A stretch of 64,000 bases of DNA from Leptodontidium sp. MPI-SDFR-AT-0119 (GCA_020726505.1 JAHLEZ010000009.1:682001-746000); one strand, 5' to 3'. Numbered from the stretch's first letter, positions 36,001-48,750 are shown. The notes: generated by a model not told the origin, from the sequence alone. A program made the numbers and translations.

Positions 36001-36480
36001 AATTATAGGCTTTATTTAATAAAGTCGTCCTGAAACTCTATTCACAAGTCCTTGTTATTGTATTGTTCGTCGAAATATCTTTAAATGCGGTCGTCGAAGT
36101 CGGAGTAGTCGCGCTTAATTAGTACAAGTAGCGAATATTTATCTCCCTTCTTCTTCTTAGGTAGCTCGTAAAAGTCTTTAGCTTAGGAGCCTTCTCTTGA
36201 CTATAGTTAGTAAAATATATTATTACTAAGTGATCTGTTGTTCTCTAAAGGTGGTTCGCTAGGGGGTCTATTGTATTCTAATAGAAGTCGGTCGTGTAGT
36301 CCGCTAAATAGCAATTCGCCCTCAAAGTTATTTAAATTATGGCGTGATCAAGCTATACTTAGGTAAGTCTACTTATCGTTAAGTAGTCAAGGTGTAGTGT
36401 ATCGTAGTTATGTAGGGGTGGAGGTCTTTTGAAGTGTTGTAGTAGGGTAAGGGCGGGATATCGAATGTTAGATATCGAAT
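33050..36480 (-). mobile_element. copia element D, truncated (gag to integrase)
   Basis: Minus-strand copia remnant. Gag: an open stretch at 34602-34814 with G-S-A-S-T-T-E-T-F-F-T-D-R. Pre-integrase: 33883-34158 with F-Y-T-G-T-P-F-L-L-S-L and R-R-F-G-H-P. Integrase C terminus: near 33170-33300 with N-D-T-A-G-P-D-G-L-V-P-T-L-L-V-F-G, ending about 33055. RT, RNase H and both LTRs are absent; the left edge abuts the LINE 5' end. Its right part (34820-36480) is gag-side sequence without clear motifs. Confidence 0.75.
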
Positions 36481-36809
36481 TTAATGTCGAAAATCGGTGT
36501 TTTTACGTAATCGTCGCGCGCGTCGGTCTCTTTATACAATTGTAAGTATAAGAAGTAGTTTAGTGAGTTGTTTTTGCTAGTTTTTGTTGTTTAATTTAAT
36601 TCTAAAGGTCCTGCTAATACGGTACTATCCCGGTGCCCGCGTGAAGTAGTAGAAATCGTTAGCCAAACCTAGGGTCGGTTTGCCTTTACGAATTTAGTTA
36701 ATACAGTATCTCCCGATTCTTGCGTAAGGCTATCGTAGTAGTAGGTTCAAAGTACTACCCTCGTAGTGTTCTCAATAACTCTCTTCTTTTGTTGTCTTTG
36801 GCTGGACAG
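36481..36809. other. leader-like sequence of copia D
   Basis: 329 bp with no reading frame. It lies upstream of the copia D gag, so it is probably the 5' leader or a remnant of the 5' LTR. It is cut by the Ty3-type LTR at 36810. Confidence 0.35.
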
Positions 36810-37111
36810 TGTTACGGCTGGCAAAAGGTTGATACGGCGAGTAGACTCTAGCTTTGTATTTAGACCTAAACCTACGCTCAGAATCGAGAAGAAAAGACAA
36901 GGAGGAAAGGAAAGCTCTCCGTAAGGGAGGGCTCGAGTATAAATACATGAAGGACCCTCCTAATAAGGCCTAGCGTAGTCGAGTGCTATTCACGTCAACG
37001 TGTCGCAGGCCCGCCACCTAGTCTTCCCTATTGGGCTTAGCGCCGTCGCATAGCCAGCGATGCTACGAGCCCGTGTCGGTTAGAATACGAGGCGCATCGT
37101 AGGTCGTAACA
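36810..37111 (-). repeat. Ty3-type LTR, copy 4
   Basis: A 302-bp LTR from TGTTACGGCTGG to GTCGTAACA. The flanking five bases are GACAG and AACAA, which differ only by G/A at two positions and could be a RIP-altered duplication, but this is not secure. No internal sequence is attached, so it is a solo LTR between copia D and the 3' flank of the NLR gene. Confidence 0.88.
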
Positions 37112-37575
37112 AACAACGCGATTCGAGTACTTTAATCTGCAAGCTGATTAGTGTTAATTGCACTATATTACCTAAAGCTCCCGTAATAAGTAACAACTTA
37201 GTCAATCGTGGTGAGACTCAATTACACAGTGCAAAGCTTTAGTTGCATTCCATGTATTTGTTTAAGTCTAAGGAGCTATTCTAAAGTGTCGATAAGAGCT
37301 CTATATAAGAGACTCTCATCGTGGGCTAGTCCCGTATTGGCTAGCGTCGAGTGCTCCTATTTATGTCCTGCAACCCCTGTTTTTGCCCGTCCTCCGTATT
37401 CACGTAATTCGCCGATTACGTGAATATCATTATTCACACATATACAAAATACCGCATCTTAATAAGCGAGGAAAGATTTACCGCCCCTTACTTAATATTG
37501 TATTCACAGCCCCCTCACCCCTCTCTATTAAAGTTATTAAAATACTAAATATATTAATTGCTAAGTGAACCACAA
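37112..37575. other. 3' flank of the NLR gene
   Basis: No gene was identified. Short open frames on both strands (37208-37423, 37383-37568) lack recognisable features and overlap each other. Composition is intermediate, consistent with ordinary flanking DNA with light RIP. Confidence 0.4.
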
Positions 37576-37856
37576 TTACGCCGAGAGTTTGTATATTGAG
37601 TTCAAGCTCATACGATCGATATCGAAGCTTAAAACTCGACCATTCCTAAGTCCAATAGCCACTTGGTCTCCTTTTACATCATGACATCGTGGCTGGATTT
37701 CAGTCGGTAAAAGTAACAGAGGCATTGCTTTATAATATATCCACTAATTGTCTACCCGAAGATTTTTCAATGATTCAAAATCAAAGCTTTGCCTACTCGC
37801 AGGGATGTTTTTAATATTAATCTCACCGAGATTTGTTACGAGGTATCGGCCGTCTC
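37576..37856 (-). pseudogene. NLR gene: C-terminal tail after WD40
   Basis: The minus-strand frame begins at the Ty3 junction with G-R-Y-L-V-T-N, passes a W-I-Y block after one stop, then L-L-L-P-T-E-I-Q-P-R-C and V-A-I-G-L-R-N-G-R-V-L-S-F, and ends at a TAA (37576-37578). This conserved tail follows the last propeller blade in fungal NACHT-WD40 proteins. One in-frame TAG interrupts it. Confidence 0.85.
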
Positions 37857-38103
37857 TGTGACGACTGACGCTGCCCAGAGCCTCATTTCCACCGGCTCCA
37901 CTTAGTACTACCCGATCGGGACGTACCGAGATTACTATAGTGTTAGGTATACTAATCTCTTGTACATAGACTTCTTCTTTCCTTACCTTCTTTCCTCTGT
38001 AGTTGTAGATTCTAAGTTGATACTTAGTATCGTCATATGTCTTGTGTTGATATATGAGGCGTTAATTACACGTGATTGCCGTCTTTCTAGGGCAAGCGTT
38101 ACA
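37857..38103 (+). repeat. Ty3 5' LTR
   Basis: A 247-bp 5' LTR, preceded by GTCTC. It is largely identical to the right copy, with C/T and G/A differences. A small number of differences implies fairly recent insertion, although RIP inflates divergence. Confidence 0.93.
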
Positions 38104-40500
38104 TTATTTATAACTCTTTTCTCTACGTCTAAGAAGACAGTAAATATCCCTCGCCCTTAATTCTCCTGTAAGTGGTTACGACTTAGAAGCTTAAATATAG
38201 GAAAGGCCTATACTAAGCCATTGTAGCTTGACGAATGGCAGCATTAAAACCCCTACTAATAGCGAAGTCAATATCTACTTCGTTACTATTACCCTCATTC
38301 TCCTCCCCGACTTCTGCCTCTACACGACGAAGTCGAAATCCTCTCTTCGCCGGACCTCTCCCTCTAACTCGACAAGTCAAGCCGAAAGTCGTCCCTCTCT
38401 TAGTAAAGTAATCTGTTATAGACGACGCCGATATGTCGCCTGCCTCTTCTTCTGTCCTCCTGCCCGACTCTCCCGATGTTAACACTCCTAGAGCTAACAC
38501 ACTTAGTATCAGCCCTAGCTAAACAATAAGTCAGTACACGCCAGGGAGTAATATAAAGCCTCTAAGGATATATATAAGAGAGATATTATAAGAAAGCCGG
38601 CTTTATATTTTAGAAGAGTAACTCACGGAGAGTCGTATAAAGAACTAGCGGTTAAAGTTGTCTCTTTAATAATAGCGGCTTATAATCAACGAACCTCTAC
38701 TACGTAGATCTGCCCTTAGATCTATAACCTTCTAAGAAGGAGACACACCCTTTTATCTCTTAATTAAGAAAACTCTTGCCCCTAAGCTAAATAAAGGCAA
38801 AAGTAAGGCATAGAGTACTCTTAACCTTAGTAGACTATTAGACGACGATAGTAAAGACAGCTACCGACTACCTCGCATCTCACGTCGTCGCTCCCTCTCT
38901 TTCTCTAAGATATCTTAGATATTTACGGCCTCGCGGATCGAGAAGATCTTTAACCTGAACGACAAGCTCTCGGACGGCGTTAATTACAGTCCACAGTTAT
39001 AGGAAGTCTAGGTCTAGAACGCCCTACGCCGGTACGACGAATACTTCGTCGACGACGACTATCGGAAGGACTAATTACTCGTATAAATAAAAGGAATAGC
39101 TCGCACGTTTTTAGAACCCTCTTTTTTGTCCCTAACACTTAATAATAATAAAAACCTAATAAACGCGCTTGACTTAGTTAAGTAAGTAGTTAAATTCTTA
39201 ACTAACTCTTATAAGTAATAGATAACGCGTAACTTTTACTCCGTGTTAAAGATAAAAGCCGTAAGACAAACCTTTTAAGGCTTTTACTAATAGTTTAGGA
39301 TTTTTACTAGCTAAGGCGGCGTAACTAATAACTTAATACTTAAAATAGACTTATAAGACAAGCTTCTGTCCCGCTTATATAAGTAATTATTCTATAAATA
39401 TTAGAGAGCTAAGACTTTAGAAGAGTATATAAGAGTAGTTTAAGCTAAAGACTAAGGACAAATCGTAGAGAGCACTATTTATATTAGTCGCTTTAGCCCT
39501 TTAGCGACAAGTATAAATTCTTACCCCCGGTCTTAAGTTAATATCTCTTTAAGGACTACGGGAAAATTACTTTAAGTATTTACTACTTTTTTGTCTTAGA
39601 GAAGAGAGACTAACTAACCCTTAGGTTAATAAATCTCTATACGAGCCGATATACCTCGTGCCTAAACACTAACGAATGCCCCTCGGCATTTCGCCTAACG
39701 GCCCCTTAGTCGTAATTATACCTCCCGCGTTAACGAGATAGAAGTAAGCGCCGACGATAATAGTCTTATGTTTAATAGCTAAGTTATAAACAACAATAAC
39801 TTATTAGTAAAGGAACTTACTCCACGAGTAAAAGACTTAGCCTAAGAAAAGGCTCCTTTCTAAGTATAGTACGAGATATATAATATCTTAATCTTACGAA
39901 GCTTCTTGGCGGACTAACACTTATTACTTGTATTACTTTCTTTAAGAATAAACTTACGTATAAGCTGCCTGCACTTCTTGATTCTAGAGTTAATAATTAT
40001 TGTTTTATTAATTACTCTCTTTTAAAGTCTCTCTCTTTCTTTCTAAAACCTTTAATTTACTTACTACTTTTACTTGTCCTTATTAAAGGATTTGATAGTC
40101 GAACTAGCTGGACTATTAGCCACTATATTATATTGAATTTAATAGTCGACAAGCGTCTGTAGTTATTTACTCCTTTCTTAATTACTTACTTAAGAAACCA
40201 CGGAGTAATTATTAGAAGATTATAACTAGAGTATCACGAAGTGCTCTTAAATGCCGTTAAACGCCGGCTTATTTAGTCATCGGATTACCCCCTAATAATA
40301 AGTTATAGTAAACTAATTAAGGTCCGAGACTTACGTATACACAAGATTTACTAACGCTATTAGCGCGACGCCGAGTAAAGAGACGCTAAGTTACGTGAAT
40401 TTTAGAGTTATTATAATACTTAATTTGCGGAGTTAATTACGATAATTAACTCGCCTTTACCTTCCGCGCCAAGTATAAATACCTTAGACTTAGCTTCTTT
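38104..40500 (+). pseudogene. Ty3 gag region
   Basis: The plus-strand frame near 38940-39480 shows a retrotransposon Gag pattern: K-I-F-N-L-N-D-K-L, then Y-D-E-Y-F-V-D-D-D-Y-R-K-D and I-K-G-I-A-R-T-F-L, followed by helical segments. Stops are frequent. The reading frames at 38213-38500 (minus) and 38228-38482 (plus) overlap one another in the leader and show no known motif. No zinc knuckle was identified. Confidence 0.6.
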
Positions 40501-42699
40501 CTTAAGTTAACTATAGTTAATAAAATTTACTAGGAAGTTCACAGGAAGAAGTCGAGTAATTACTCCTTTATTAAATCTTAGGTTATACTCCGATTTTATA
40601 GTAAATTCTAGTCGGCGCGCTAAACTAAATTCCGACATAAGCGCTAACTCTTGTTTAACAACTTCAGAAATAACTACTCCTATTAACTTTACTTTTACTA
40701 TTAATCCCTTAGAAGTAACGACTACACTGTCGTAAAATCAGGGTCACTAGCTAAGAGAACCCTTAGTAAGTTCTAGAGTCGATAATATAGTTAGACTAAT
40801 AGACGATAATCGTTTAGAAATCTATATTAACTCGATATCTATCGACGCCGAACTAAAGTATAAAACTCTATTAAGAATCTAAAGGGCTATCTCTAAGGTT
40901 ATTAAGCTTAAGAACAAGAATGCCACTAAGTATTTATACTCCTTTAAAGTTAAGTAAGTTACGCTTATAAAGAGTATTTACCTCCTTAATTACTTACTTT
41001 ATAACGCTCCGCTTACCTCTTCTTTCCTTTTTATTTTAAGTATAAAACCCCTCTTACGTTCCTTACCTTTTTTAACGGTATCCCGACACTAATATACTTC
41101 TATAAAACTTTTAGTGACTTCTAGAAGTAGCCGCGCTACTATTTTAATTAAAGAAGTTACGCTAATAATAAATTCTATATTAATCTCTAAGAGTCGGAAA
41201 TACTTAAATCCGCGCCTCTTTAATATATAATATCGCGCCTAATTAATCCCTAATACTAGTACTACTATTAAACTTACTTTTATTACTAATCCTCTATGTC
41301 CCGTAAAGCTCTCACATTAATAAGTGCGACATATAATAAAGCCTAAAGAGCGCGCGTACTCTGTTATTAATAGTCCTTTACTTTAGCTAAGAAGTATATC
41401 GAATAACTAGTCTAGTCAATATATATAACCGTCCTTACGACTAAATAATATATATATCTCAACTAAATTGGCCTGAGTGGAAATTACTAAATTAGAGAGT
41501 AGAACCGCCGAGCTCTTATACCCCTAAGACTAAACTAACTCCCCTTAATTCGCTCCTTCCACGCGTAGAATATATACTAAGGACTACGCTAATTCACTTC
41601 GGAATATATAAATGTAACTCTCTCGCGTATACGACTCGACTATAAAAGTTCTTCCTTCCCTGACTTCTTCTCTTTAATTACGAAATAAGTTACTAATTAT
41701 AAAGCGACGTGAGAAAGCTCGTCGATATTTAATTATTAAGATCTTCTCGATTAGCGCTATAGCGTTTTATATATTAATAAAACAAAAGTCTAAAGATAAG
41801 ATATTCGTACTAACTCTTTAAGAGATTAATGTTCTAATTGATTAAAGAAGCTAAGAGCGAGAGAAAGCCGCTACTATATTAGCCTTGACTGTCGAACTTA
41901 CTCACTGTCGCTAGTTAGCTATATAGTTCGCACTTTTTATTTAAGAACTAAATACTAAATTAATAATTCCCTTAGAATACGTTAATTAGACTTACGTATT
42001 CTCTAAAGTAAAAAGTGATATTCTCCCCCTCTATCGCTCTTACGATTATAGAATTAAGTTAGAAGGAGAGGGTGAGAAAGTACTTAAGAATTTACTATTA
42101 TATAAGATATTAACTAAAGAACTTAAGGCTATTAAAGAATATATTATAAATAACTTAAACAAAGGATTTATTAAGTCGTCTTAAGCCCCCTTCGTTGCCC
42201 TTATTCTCTTTGTTAAGAAACTAAATAGCTCCCTGCGGTTATATATTGATTTCCGAGTATTGAATTCCCTCACTCGGAAGGACTAATACCCCTTACTTTT
42301 AATTGACGAGACGCTAGCCGGTATAATTAACGCTTATATCTTTATTAAATTAAACATTTATTAAGTTTTCCACCGAATCCGAATAGACTTAGTATTAGAG
42401 GAGTATACTACTTTCTACACGAGATACAGTGTATATAAGTGTAAAGTTCTTTTATTTAGCTTAACTAATGGCCCTACTACTTACTAGCGTTATATAAACG
42501 ATATTCTCTTCGATTACCTAGATGATTTCTATATAGCGTACTTAGACGACATCCTTATATACTCTAAAGATCCCTTATAATACTAACTTTACGTTAAAAA
42601 AGTGCTTTAACGCCTTAACGACGTTAGGTTATAAGCCGACTTAAAAAAGTGTAAGTTTGGAATAATATAAACTAAGTACTTAGGATTTATTATATTAAC
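40501..42699 (+). pseudogene. Ty3 protease and reverse transcriptase
   Basis: RT begins near 42100: L-K-A-I-K-E-Y-I, then G-F-I-K-S-S, L-R-L-Y-I-D-F-R-V-L-N near 42235, and the catalytic box Y-L-D-D-I-L-I-Y-S near 42540, which is intact. The protease must lie between gag and RT (about 41200-41700) but no clear D-S/T-G motif was seen. Stops of TAA/TAG type occur at many Gln/Trp positions. Confidence 0.8.
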
Positions 42700-43549
42700 T
42701 TTTAGGCTAAAAGTTAATCTCGAGAAGGTCTCTATTATTCGTAAATAAACTTACTTTAACTCTATTAAAGGTATATAGTCTTTTCTTAGATTTTATAACT
42801 TCTATTAGAGATTTATTTGTGACTACGGCATTATAGTAAAACCTCTTATTTAACTTACTAAGAATAACGTTCCCTTTTACTTTATTATAGAATGTGAAGA
42901 TGCCTTTGACTTTTTAAAATATACTCTTACGTTTACACTTTTCTTAAGACACTATTAATAGGATTTACTTTGCCTCTTAGAGATAGATATTAATAACGGT
43001 ATTGTGGCCGGAGTCCTTTTTTAATAACACGGCTATTATTAGATCCTTTAGTCACTGGCGTGCTGAGTTAGTAGGAGCCCCCTACTAAGTCCGTGTTATG
43101 ACAGACTATAAGGCCTTAGAATACTTTATAACCTCTAAGTAATTAAATACTAGACAAGTACGATAGGTAGAGCTTCTAGCGGATTATAATTTCATAATTA
43201 CGTACCGCCTTAGAATCTATAACCTCCTAGTAAACGCACTTTCTTGTAAGCTAAATAAGTTAAATTAATAGAACTCTACAAAGAAGACACAACGCCTTTA
43301 ATAACTCTTACACTAAGATTAAGTTAACCTTAACTTACTGTCTATAAAGTTGCGGCCGCCTAACGACGTTAACGCGCTAGTGGCCGACGTTAAACTCACT
43401 ACTTTTATATTAATATTCTCTGTCGTATAGTAAATCTTAGAAGTTAACCGCACTGTCCCCTCCCTATAGGCTCTACGTAAACAAGTTATATTAGACTCTC
43501 TAAGTAAACTTAGCCTAGAGGGCGACCTCTTACTCCACGACGGCCGCCT
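42700..43549 (+). pseudogene. Ty3 RNase H
   Basis: Following RT, the plus strand encodes E-I-D-I-N-N-G-I-V-A-G-V-L near 42980 (the first Asp region of RNase H), then a short frame disruption, then V-M-T-D-Y-K-A-L-E-Y-F near 43095 and L-A-D-Y-N-F-I-I-T-Y near 43180. This is the usual tether/RNase H pattern of Ty3 polyproteins. Confidence 0.75.
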
Positions 43550-44999
43550 CTTAGTCCTTAATGTCGATCACCTCTAAACCCTCTTTATACGAGAGGTTTA
43601 TAATCGAGTCACTATAGCGCACCCTAGTACTAAGAAGACGATTTAAATACTCTCTTCTCAATACTAGTAGCACGGAATCACGTCGACAGTCTAGTAATAA
43701 TGCCGTAACTGTTATACTTACTGACGAATTTAAGTCCCTCGGGATAAAAAGCCCGGACTCCTTTATCCTCTCCTTGTTCTGTCTCGACCCTAGGAATATA
43801 TTACAGTAGACTATTACTCCTTTACTAAAGACAAGCACGGATTCGATAACGTCCTTGTCTTTATTAATAGATTCAGTAAATAAGCTATTAATATCCCTTA
43901 CTAAAAGACGATAGATGCTCGGAAGTTAGCCACGATATATATTTACTATATATACTATTACTTTGGCGCTCCCTTAACTATTACTTCTAATAAAAGTCCC
44001 TAGTTTGTCTTTAAGTTTTAGACCGCCCTTAATAAGATTCTTAGAACTAAGAGACAATTATCCGCTGCTGACTACTTATAGACAGATAGTTAGACTAAAG
44101 TGTATAACTAATACTTATAGAAACGACTCCGACCTTTCGTTACGTACTACTAAGACGACTAGTCAAAGTACCTCCCTATTATAGACTACGCCTAGATATC
44201 CCTCCCACACGATTCCTTAGGGGGACTCTCTCTATTTAAAGTAGTCTATAAATATATATTACGCACGGATTAAGACTAAAAAATTAACTTGTTAAACTTA
44301 ATTACCTTAATTAATAAGTTAAACACTTAATAAGCCATTGACTATACTTAACGCTATAAGAAAGTATAAGACATAACTCGGTCGAACCTTACTATAGCCT
44401 AAGCTAAGATAGTTAGGTCCTATAACGCCTCTCGCCGCGATGTCGACTTTAATAAAGATAGCTTAGTTTGGCTTGACATGTATTACTTTAAGACACTCCG
44501 TCTATTTAAGAAATTAGATATGCCGACTAATAAACTATTTAGAGTACTCGAGAAGGTAAGACACTCGTACCGCCTAGAATTACTAGCGAGTATAAAGGTC
44601 TATAACGTCTTTCCGGCTAGTAAGCTACGCCGAGACCTCAACGACCCCCTACTAGGCCAAGTGTAGGATGCCCCCCCGCTAATTAACATTATAGGCGACG
44701 ACAAGTAAGAACTAAAAGAAGTACTTGCTTACTATAAGAAGGGCAAGACTCTATTTTACTGTGTCACTTAGCTTAATTAAGACGTTGACTTAGACTAGTA
44801 CGACGCCTCTAACCTTAAGTACACTCTATATAAAGTCAGGGATTTCTACCTTAGTCACCCCGAGTAAGTAGGACTCCCTACTAAGTTACCTAAATAGATT
44901 AAAGTATAAGAAGATAGTGTCGACGATTACGACGACCTCAATAGTGACAAGGAGATAGACTAACGCTCGAGGACGAGCTTTTTCTAGAGGGGGGGGTAG
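43550..44999 (+). pseudogene. Ty3 integrase and chromodomain
   Basis: An integrase core is visible at about 43880-44200, including S-N-K-S-P-Q-F near 43990 and A-D-Y-L-Q-T-D-S-Q-T-K-V-Y-N-Q near 44070; the family has Asp and Glu where Asn and Lys stand. The C-terminal part runs to 44666. A chromodomain remnant follows (Y-D-A-S-N-L-K near 44800; H-P-E near 44860). A polypurine tract ends at 44999. The chromodomain probably guided insertion to heterochromatin in the ancestral element. Confidence 0.78.
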
Positions 45000-45246
45000 T
45001 GTAACGACTGACGCTGCCTAGAGCCTCATTTCCACCGGCTCCACTTAGTACTGCCCGATCAGGACGTACCGAGATTACTATAATACTAGGTATACTAATC
45101 TCTTATATATAGACTTCTTCTTTCCTTACTTTCTTTCCTCTATAGTTATAGATTCTAAGTTGATGCTTGGTATCGTCATATGTCTTGTGTTGATATGTGA
45201 GGCGTCAATTACACGTGATTGCCGTCTTTCTAGGGCAAGCGTCACA
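45000..45246 (+). repeat. Ty3 3' LTR
   Basis: A 247-bp 3' LTR, following the G-rich polypurine tract and followed by GTCTC. Confidence 0.93.
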
Positions 45247-45251
45247 GTCTC

Positions 45252-45769
45252 TAGAGAATTTAAAGGACGAGACACGCTTTGAGGCCTTAATTTCCCCCCA
45301 TGCAGGGAAGTTGAGATGACCATTAAGAGTAATGCCGAGGAATTTTGAGACTTTCAAGGATTTGGCAACGTCCTATAGCTTGATAGTCGTGTAATCAGAC
45401 ATTGACGCGATCTGCTTGCCGTCTAGCGAGAAGACCACAGCCAGGACAAAGCTCGAGTGGCCTGCGAGCGTCTTCTAGAGGTCGCCTGTAGGAGCGTCCC
45501 ATAGCTTTATAGTCTCGTCACAAGACCCTGACGCGATCTACTTGCCGTCTAGCGAGAAGGCTATAGCCAAGACAGAGTCCGAATGGCCTGCGAGCGCCTT
45601 CTGGAGGTTGCTCGTTCGAGTGTCCCATAGCTTGATAGTCCCGTCATTAGACCCTGACGCGATCTGCTTGCTGTCCGGCGAGAAGGCCATAGCCAGGACA
45701 GAGTCCGAGTGGCCTGCGAGCGTCTTCTGGAGGTCGCCTGTTCGAGCGTCCCACAGTTTGATAGTCTTA
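45252..45769 (-). pseudogene. NLR gene: three WD40 repeats with 126-bp period
   Basis: The minus strand encodes WD40 blades: I-K-L-W-D endings, L-.-G-H-S-D-S-V turns and A-F-S-P-D-.-K-Q-I-A-S strands. The DNA repeats exactly every 126 bp (the motif GCGATCT at 45407, 45533 and 45659), with high identity between units. One more blade lies across the transposon at 48962. Stops of TAG type occur at Gln/Trp positions. Such near-identical WD40 units are typical of HET-E/HET-D/HET-R genes, in which repeat number and specificity vary. Confidence 0.88.
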
Positions 45770-46028
45770 CAGCCAATCTTCGGATCGGAGTGATTCTTCG
45801 GTTAGTAACGCCGATTCACCGACTTTTGCTATAGACCCCACCAAAACAGGATGTTTGAAAATTGTAATATTTAGAACCTTTAGAACTCCACTATTCCTCT
45901 ATCGATTTGCCTCCAAATTAGATCATTTTGAAGCTCTTGATCTGACGAATCGACTGTGTATCTGCGAACAACGTGACGTCATAGCTCCGAATCTGCCAGC
46001 TTAGAAAGCAGCTAGAATTGATCAAATA

Positions 46029-46982
46029 TTGACTAATGGAGTCGATATTAATCTACGAGCGTTAGCCAAAGAGTTTCAAACAACATATAAGACGATATAC
46101 CAGCGGAATCGAAAGCTGAAGGGCCAAATATCACCTTCAAACCGTCGTCGCCATGGCCCTCCACCTGTTATTACTAACGATATAGCTGAATATATAGTGT
46201 CGTTACTTGAAAGAGAGCCTGATTTGTATTAAGACGAGCTTACGTTATATTTATATAAGGCCTACGACGTCGACGTGTCAGCAAATCAAGTCTCTAAAGC
46301 TCTCCAAAGGCTTAAATACACTAAGAGAGTACTCAAAGTATTTGCGGCGCAAAGAAACAACGAATTAATTACGGCTTAGAGGCGAAAAATAGTATTTTGG
46401 GATACCCGGAAGATTTGTGTTATCGACAAATCTGCCTGTAATAAGAGAACAACAAATAGGCGTCGCGGATAGGCTCCTAGAGGTGCGCCAACTGAAATAT
46501 AACGTGTATTAAAGTAATTAAGAAGGTAGTCAATTCTTCCGGCGTACTCACTTCGTAGTTATCATTAACTATTAATCTACTAAGGCTCGATTATAGCAGA
46601 GATCTTTAAAGAATAGTTAGAAAAGAGTATCCTACTTGAGTATATTAAGCAAGGAATCGAGATTATTATTATAAATAACGCCTTAATCTATACTAATCCT
46701 CGGGTTTTTATACTTTACGTAACATTTAGTCTTCAATTAGAGTATCTCCCTCCATATTGCCCCTTTTTTAACCTTATTAAAGAGAGCTTCACAGATTTAA
46801 AGGCGTGGATTCAGAGGCACTAGCGTTAGAGTAAGCATACGTAGGAAGAATTCGAGGATTTCCTAATATTAGTTATACGCTCTATAGGTGTTAGTGCTAA
46901 AGCTAAGCGTAGAGTAAGGGGGCATTTTCGTCATTCTGGCTACCAAGGCATACCAGTAGAAGAAAATAATAAAGATAAGTGA
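46029..46982 (+). pseudogene. IS630/Tc1-like transposase
   Basis: One plus-strand frame of 318 codons from ATG 46029 to TGA 46980. It has an N-terminal helix-turn-helix region (A-L-A-K-E-F-Q-T-T-Y-K-T-I-Y), then C-V-I-D-K-S-A-C-N-K-R-T near 46416 with the first catalytic Asp, I-I-I-I-N-N-A-L-I near 46665 where Asp is expected for the first Asn, and N-L-I-K-E-S-F near 46770 with the catalytic Glu. Stops at about 46230, 46377 and several later sites are TAA/TAG. Inactive, but the frame is unbroken by indels. Confidence 0.88.
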
Positions 46983-47039
46983 TAAAACAATACAATTTAA
47001 CTTATAAATACTACTAAACTCACTCTTCCTCGTTCTTAT

Positions 47040-48750
47040 CTTTGTCAAATTCGCTGTCCTCTTCTTTAATACAACTTTATTAATTGTACCACTTCTTGAA
47101 TAGTTTTAATTGCCTCTAAATCATCTTCAAAACACCAACCTTAATTCCAAGCTCTAAAGCCTCTTTTATTGTCGTTTCCTTCACTATATCGATATTATAC
47201 TCTTACTTAACAAAGGTTTTAATTGTGAAGTCGAATTAAGAGGCCATAGACAATATTAGAGGAGGTGAAAGTTAACGAAGGAACGATTTCAAAGTAAACA
47301 ACACCTTATTTGCAGTTTTACTACTACGAAGTGGACTCGACTCTCGCAAATTAGCTATTAATAAGAACTCACTTTCAGCTCTCTTTAATCGTTAAGTTGA
47401 AGGTAATTGAGGCTCTATTAACTGATATTCGTGTGTTAGAGGAGGGGGAGGCGTAATATTAGGCTATAGAAAGTGAGAGTATATTTGAGGGCCAGGAGTA
47501 TATAGAGACTATCCCAAAGGTAGTAACATTAACTAGTATATAGCTAGGTAAGGATTTAAAGGCCAAAACACTGTTTTTTTAGTGTATTAAGCTACTAACT
47601 GTAGTTCCGGAGATGACGATTCATTATAATATGTCCTCCTTTACTTCTTCTTCCTCTTCGCCTTTAGTTTTTGACGCTCTTGACGCTCCTCCGATAGTCG
47701 TACTCGATGAAATTGACTAGGCTCGTCTAATATAGTCAAATCTTCTTAAATATTATGTCCCTAACGTCGCAGATCTTTCGCAAAGAAGTAGTAGTGTTTA
47801 TTATTGTTGACCTAGTAAAATCTTGTCGACGAAGAGCAAGAATTAACCTTATAAGCCTAACGTACTTGAATTGACGTCAAAATTAACTAAAAGGTCCCCT
47901 TTTCAGTTTCGTAGGTCTTTTCAACCTCCTCTAATAGTCGATTAGTCGCTGTACGTGGCTTTTTCACTGTACAGCTCTCCTCCTCTTGAAATACACGCTT
48001 TGGAATCGTAATAACCGGAGGTTTCGGTGCCGAAGGCTCTTTCCAAGGAGGTCGTTATATATTTAATAGAAACAAAACGATTCTAAAGCAAATTTGCAAT
48101 TTAAGAAGCTTTTCTTTGCCTTTAGGTCCCCAATTCCGAGCTCGAGCGACGACGTGTTTGAATTTAGCTTCATTCCTAATATCAACCTCCGTAGGGTTCC
48201 TAATAGGTCTATAGGCACCGTACCAGCAACTATTATCTCTCCTTAGAGTAGAAACACCTCTTTCTACGATACCGCGATTTGCTAACTGCTCTACATTTCG
48301 TTTAATTAACTTATAGTTACTCCTATTAACTTCTAGATCATTTGTTACTATCTTAATCGTATTACTAATACGCTCGTTGTCAAGATAACATCGAATTTTC
48401 AGCTCAACGACCCATATATCAATCTACGAAGGCGAAGGAGACCGTATAACAATAGGTTCTAGTGGGGAAATAAACTATAGTGTCAATGAAGGCTAAGGAG
48501 GTACTATAATAGGCAATAATAAGGGTTCTGCAGGCTCTACAACTTCTACCTCATCTGCCACACCTAAATTAGGTGTAGTAGACAAAGTAAGAGCTGTAGA
48601 GCTAACAGAAGCATCACTAACTTTAGTGGTATTGATTTTGAGGGTTATTTTAGCCGGCCCTGGCGTTGAGGAAAGTGGAGTACGTGGAGTCGTCGTTTTA
48701 GTCGCTTTGGGACGCTTAATCGCACGATTTCGAGCACGTTTTGGAGGCAT
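47040..48750 (-). pseudogene. second gene of the IS630/Tc1-type element, unknown protein
   Basis: A minus-strand frame from ATG 48748-48750 starts with a basic, Pro/Thr/Ser-rich stretch (M-P-P-K-R-A-R-N-R-A-I-K-R-P-K). An acidic/Pro segment follows, then after a stop a helical region (V-N-R-S-N-Y-K-L-I-K-R-N-V-E-Q-L near 48340; V-S-T-L-R-R-D-N-S-C-W-Y-G-A-Y near 48240). A Lys/Glu-rich segment runs to about 47900 and more helical sequence to about 47040. Stops are mainly TAG/TAA. The order suggests a DNA-binding protein with a nuclear-localisation-like N terminus, but I recognise no family. Its frame below about 47900 is less certain. Confidence 0.55.

Larger units (their letters stand above)
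37857..45246 (+). mobile_element. Ty3/gypsy chromodomain element, complete, TSD GTCTC
   Basis: LTRs of 247 bp at 37857-38103 and 45000-45246 (TGTGACGACTG to GCGTTACA; TGTAACGACTG to GCGTCACA) enclose a 7.4-kb element. GTCTC occurs at 37852-37856 and 45247-45251. A G-run ending GGGGGTAG directly precedes the right LTR, the polypurine tract, so transcription is rightward. Gag, RT, RNase H, integrase and a chromodomain follow in Ty3 order. It is inserted in the last WD40 blade region of the NLR gene. Confidence 0.95.

Noticed and set aside
36805..37116. GACAG/AACAA as target-site duplication of LTR copy 4
   Set aside because: Two mismatches; a RIP-altered duplication is possible but cannot be separated from chance.
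38213..38500. Minus-strand 95-codon open frame inside the Ty3 leader
   Set aside because: Antisense to the element, overlapped by an open plus-strand frame, and no splice signals or motif; unlike the copia accessory genes it is at the 5' end.
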